Shown here: positions 62,475 through 64,000 of the stretch, piece by piece
Layout of the letters: the number at the start of each line of letters is the position of its first letter
How positions within the stretch are numbered: position 1 is the first letter of the stretch
Source of the DNA: CAYPNP01 sp964412195
GTDB taxonomy: Bacteria; Acidobacteriota; JAAYUB01
NCBI GenBank assembly: GCA_964412195.1
Contig: CAYPNP010000001.1
Location: 248,001 to 312,000, forward strand
DNA length: 64,000 nucleotides
Direction of reading: 5' to 3'
Translations under genes and position numbers: made by a program
Notes under the pieces: generated by a model
What the model saw: the letters and a program-made list of their open reading frames with translations, nothing else
What the model was told of the DNA's origin: nothing
Database searches by the model: none

Positions 62475-63407
62475 ATGGGCAACCGGCCGTGGCACGACGT
62501 GGGGACCTTCTTCCGGGAGAGCTTCGGCGCCCCGGTGCGCAAGGTTCTCCTCAACACGGGCGAGGTCTGCCCCCACCGGCTGGACGGGAGCGGCGGCTGC
62601 GCCTTCTGCGACGAGCTGAGCATCCTGCCGGAAGGGATCCGCGCCGCCCCGCCGGTGGCGGAACAGCTCCGCCTGGGGATGGCCGCGGCCGCTCGACGGG
62701 GCCATGCCGGCCTGTTCATCGCCTACTTCCAGCGGGGCACCGCCACCGCCGCCCCGGTGGAGCGCCTGCGGGATTGGTGGGGGACCGCCGCCCGCACGCC
62801 TGGCGTGGCGGCCCTGGCGGCGGGTGCCCGGCCCGACGCCCTGCCGCCGCCGGTGTTGGAACTGCTGGCGGAGACCGCCGCGCGACTCCCTGTATTCGTC
62901 GACCTTGGCTTGCAATCGGCGCACGATGCCACTCTGGAAAGCCTCCACCGCGGCCATGACGCGGCTGGTTTCGCGGCGGCCGCCGGCAGACTGGCCGCCA
63001 TTCCCGGGATTCACACGATCGCCCACATGATCCTGGGCCTGCCCGGTGAGGACGCGGCGACGATGCGGAACAGCTTCCGGTTCCTGGCGGGGCTGCCGCT
63101 CCACGGCGTCAAGATCCACCACCTCCAAGTGGTCCGGGGGACGCCGCTGGAAGCCGAATACCGGGCGGGGCGCCTGCCGATGCTCGCGCCCGAGGACTAC
63201 GTGCCGCTCCTGGCGGACATGCTGGAGGAGTTGCCGTGGCCTTTCGTGATCCACCGGCTGGTGGGCGATCAGCCGGCGGAGAGCCTGGTCGCTCCACGCT
63301 GGGACCGTCCCAAGGCCAGGATCCTGGACGACCTGGCGGCCGAGTTCCACCGCCGCGGCACCCGCCAGGGCTCCCGCTTCGAACGGGAATCCTCAGAGAG
63401 GAGTTGA
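62475..63407 (+). CDS. YhcC-type radical SAM protein (TIGR01212)
   Basis: A 310-aa protein. The cluster motif is C32-X9-C42-X2-C45 (CPHRLDGSGGCAFC), the unusual spacing of the Elp3-like TIGR01212/YhcC group. Further blocks are LFIAYFQRGTATAAPVERLR, VDLGLQSAHDATLESLHRGH and HMILGLPGEDAATM. The E. coli homologue YhcC has no settled substrate. ATG 62475; GGAGGCGATCC upstream serves as ribosome site. Confidence 0.9.
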   Translation: MGNRPWHDVGTFFRESFGAPVRKVLLNTGEVCPHRLDGSGGCAFCDELSILPEGIRAAPPVAEQLRLGMAAAARRGHAGLFIAYFQRGTATAAPVERLRDWWGTAARTPGVAALAAGARPDALPPPVLELLAETAARLPVFVDLGLQSAHDATLESLHRGHDAAGFAAAAGRLAAIPGIHTIAHMILGLPGEDAATMRNSFRFLAGLPLHGVKIHHLQVVRGTPLEAEYRAGRLPMLAPEDYVPLLADMLEELPWPFVIHRLVGDQPAESLVAPRWDRPKARILDDLAAEFHRRGTRQGSRFERESSERS

Positions 63408-63423
63408 ACCAATCGATTGAAAA

Positions 63424-63521
63424 TTCAACGCAGATTCATGAAGATTCTCTATGATGGTTTAAGATCAAACCAAGACTGGGTCATACAGAATCATAATCAA
63501 TCCGCGTAAATCTGCGTTGAA
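63424..63521. repeat. Inverted repeat between the radical SAM gene and trmL
   Basis: TTCAACGCAGATT (63424-63436) is perfectly inverted at 63509-63521 (AATCTGCGTTGAA); AAATCAACGCGG-like segments extend the pairing weakly. Related in outer sequence (ACGCAGA) to the heptamer family, but a distinct element. Confidence 0.75.
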
Positions 63522-63574
63522 TGATGGCTCTGGTCGAATCGTGTTCATCCACAGTGAATTGTCCGGAGTGTGAT

Positions 63575-64000
63575 ATGAGCGAGCCGGTGCTGCACATCGT
63601 CCTGGTGGCGCCTCAGATCCCGCCCAACACGGGCAACGTGGCGCGGCTGTGCGCTGCCACAGGCTGCCGCCTCCACCTGGTGGAGCCGCTGGGCTTCCGG
63701 CTGGACGACCGCAACCTCCGCCGCGCCGGGCTGGACTATTGGCCCCTGGTGGATGTGCGGACCTGGCCGGATTTCAGCTCGCTGCGGACGGCCCAGCCGG
63801 GAGGCCGGTTCCTCTTTTTCAGCTCCCGGGTCCGCCGGTCGTACACCCGGGCGGGCTTCGCCCCCGGCGACTGGCTGGTGTTCGGCCAGGAGGAGGAGGG
63901 GTTGCCGGACGCAATCCTCGTGGAGAACCTGGAGGCGGCATACACCATTCCGATGTGGGGGGCGGTGCGGAGCCTGAACCTGTCGACGAGCGTGGGGATC
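63575..64000 (+). CDS. trmL: tRNA (cytidine(34)-2'-O)-methyltransferase TrmL, 5' part
   Basis: 142 codons are visible; the frame runs off the right edge. SPOUT-family motifs are present: VAPQIPPNTGNVARLCAATG at the N-terminus, VEPLGFRLDDRNLRRAGLDY, FGQEEEGLP and SLNLSTSVGI, which form the trefoil-knot SAM site. TrmL methylates the wobble ribose of tRNA-Leu (CAA and UAA) in E. coli. ATG 63575 lies just after GGAGTGTGAT. Only about 10-20 residues should be missing. Confidence 0.92.
   Translation, partial: MSEPVLHIVLVAPQIPPNTGNVARLCAATGCRLHLVEPLGFRLDDRNLRRAGLDYWPLVDVRTWPDFSSLRTAQPGGRFLFFSSRVRRSYTRAGFAPGDWLVFGQEEEGLPDAILVENLEAAYTIPMWGAVRSLNLSTSVGI

Overview
The window is a high-GC bacterial chromosome segment. 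It opens with about 10 kb of siphovirus-type prophage and continues as ordinary chromosome from about 12.5 kb to the right edge, where a trmL-like gene is cut off. The chromosomal gene set includes a GYF-kinase-TPR signalling protein, a TonB-domain protein, hutI, M28 and M20 peptidases, the ribosomal cluster rpsF-rpsR-rplI next to dnaB, and rpsO-pnp. It suggests a Gram-negative lineage with large eukaryote-like kinases, and Acidobacteriota or a relative fits best; this is inference from gene content and not a placement. A well-formed selenocysteine tRNA (selC) shows that the organism probably decodes UGA as selenocysteine.

Region 1 (1-12454) is prophage. The order is the tape-measure C-terminus, a gpM-like protein, a 2050-aa protein that looks like lambda gpL fused to a gpJ-like hub/fibre, small tail or lysis proteins, a TIGR02594-type endolysin, a possible lipoprotein and a late terminator. 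A lower-GC minus-strand accessory segment follows: an unrecognised membrane protein behind a perfect 20-bp palindrome, a 48-aa basic protein, a class II leucine-type tRNA carrying an alanine (UGC) anticodon, and a coiled-coil/winged-helix-like protein. An AT-rich spacer with phased TGGCACA repeats then meets the 3' end of selC, the probable integration site. No integrase is visible, so it should lie beyond the left edge.

Region 2 (12.5-26.4 kb) holds a translationally coupled UV-repair pair (uvsE and class II photolyase), an AAA_14/DUF4143 ATPase, an SRPBCC-corA pair, M20 and M28 peptidases, a flavodoxin-like oxidoreductase and several small membrane proteins (TMEM175-like, ICMT-like, TauE-like, VIT1-like). 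Region 3 (26.4-38.3 kb) holds the kinase-TPR protein, a DUF4412 and a DUF502 protein, lepA, a purine/MTA phosphorylase, yebC, ruvC and an unknown secreted protein. Region 4 (38.4-47.6 kb) holds sppA, a REP-associated (Y1/RAYT) transposase, an altered pseudopilin, pyrH behind a proline dehydrogenase, and pnp-rpsO. Region 5 (47.7-64 kb) holds a GIY-YIG protein, a processive GT2 glycosyltransferase, rqcH with an RDD protein, hutI, a TonB-domain protein, dnaB and the ribosomal cluster, a small cysteine-protease-like protein, an ATC-hydrolase-like Tat protein, a SpoIID protein, a YhcC-type radical SAM protein and trmL.

The intergenic spaces carry several repeat families. One is palindromic, with arms built from three heptamers (YRCARAG-like) stepped by 8 and then 9 bases. 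Another has the core TTGGRTGTCC; it brackets the RAYT gene and forms arrays at 34.0-34.3 kb and 44.6-44.8 kb. The most unusual single object is the leucine-type tRNA with the alanine anticodon in the prophage accessory segment.
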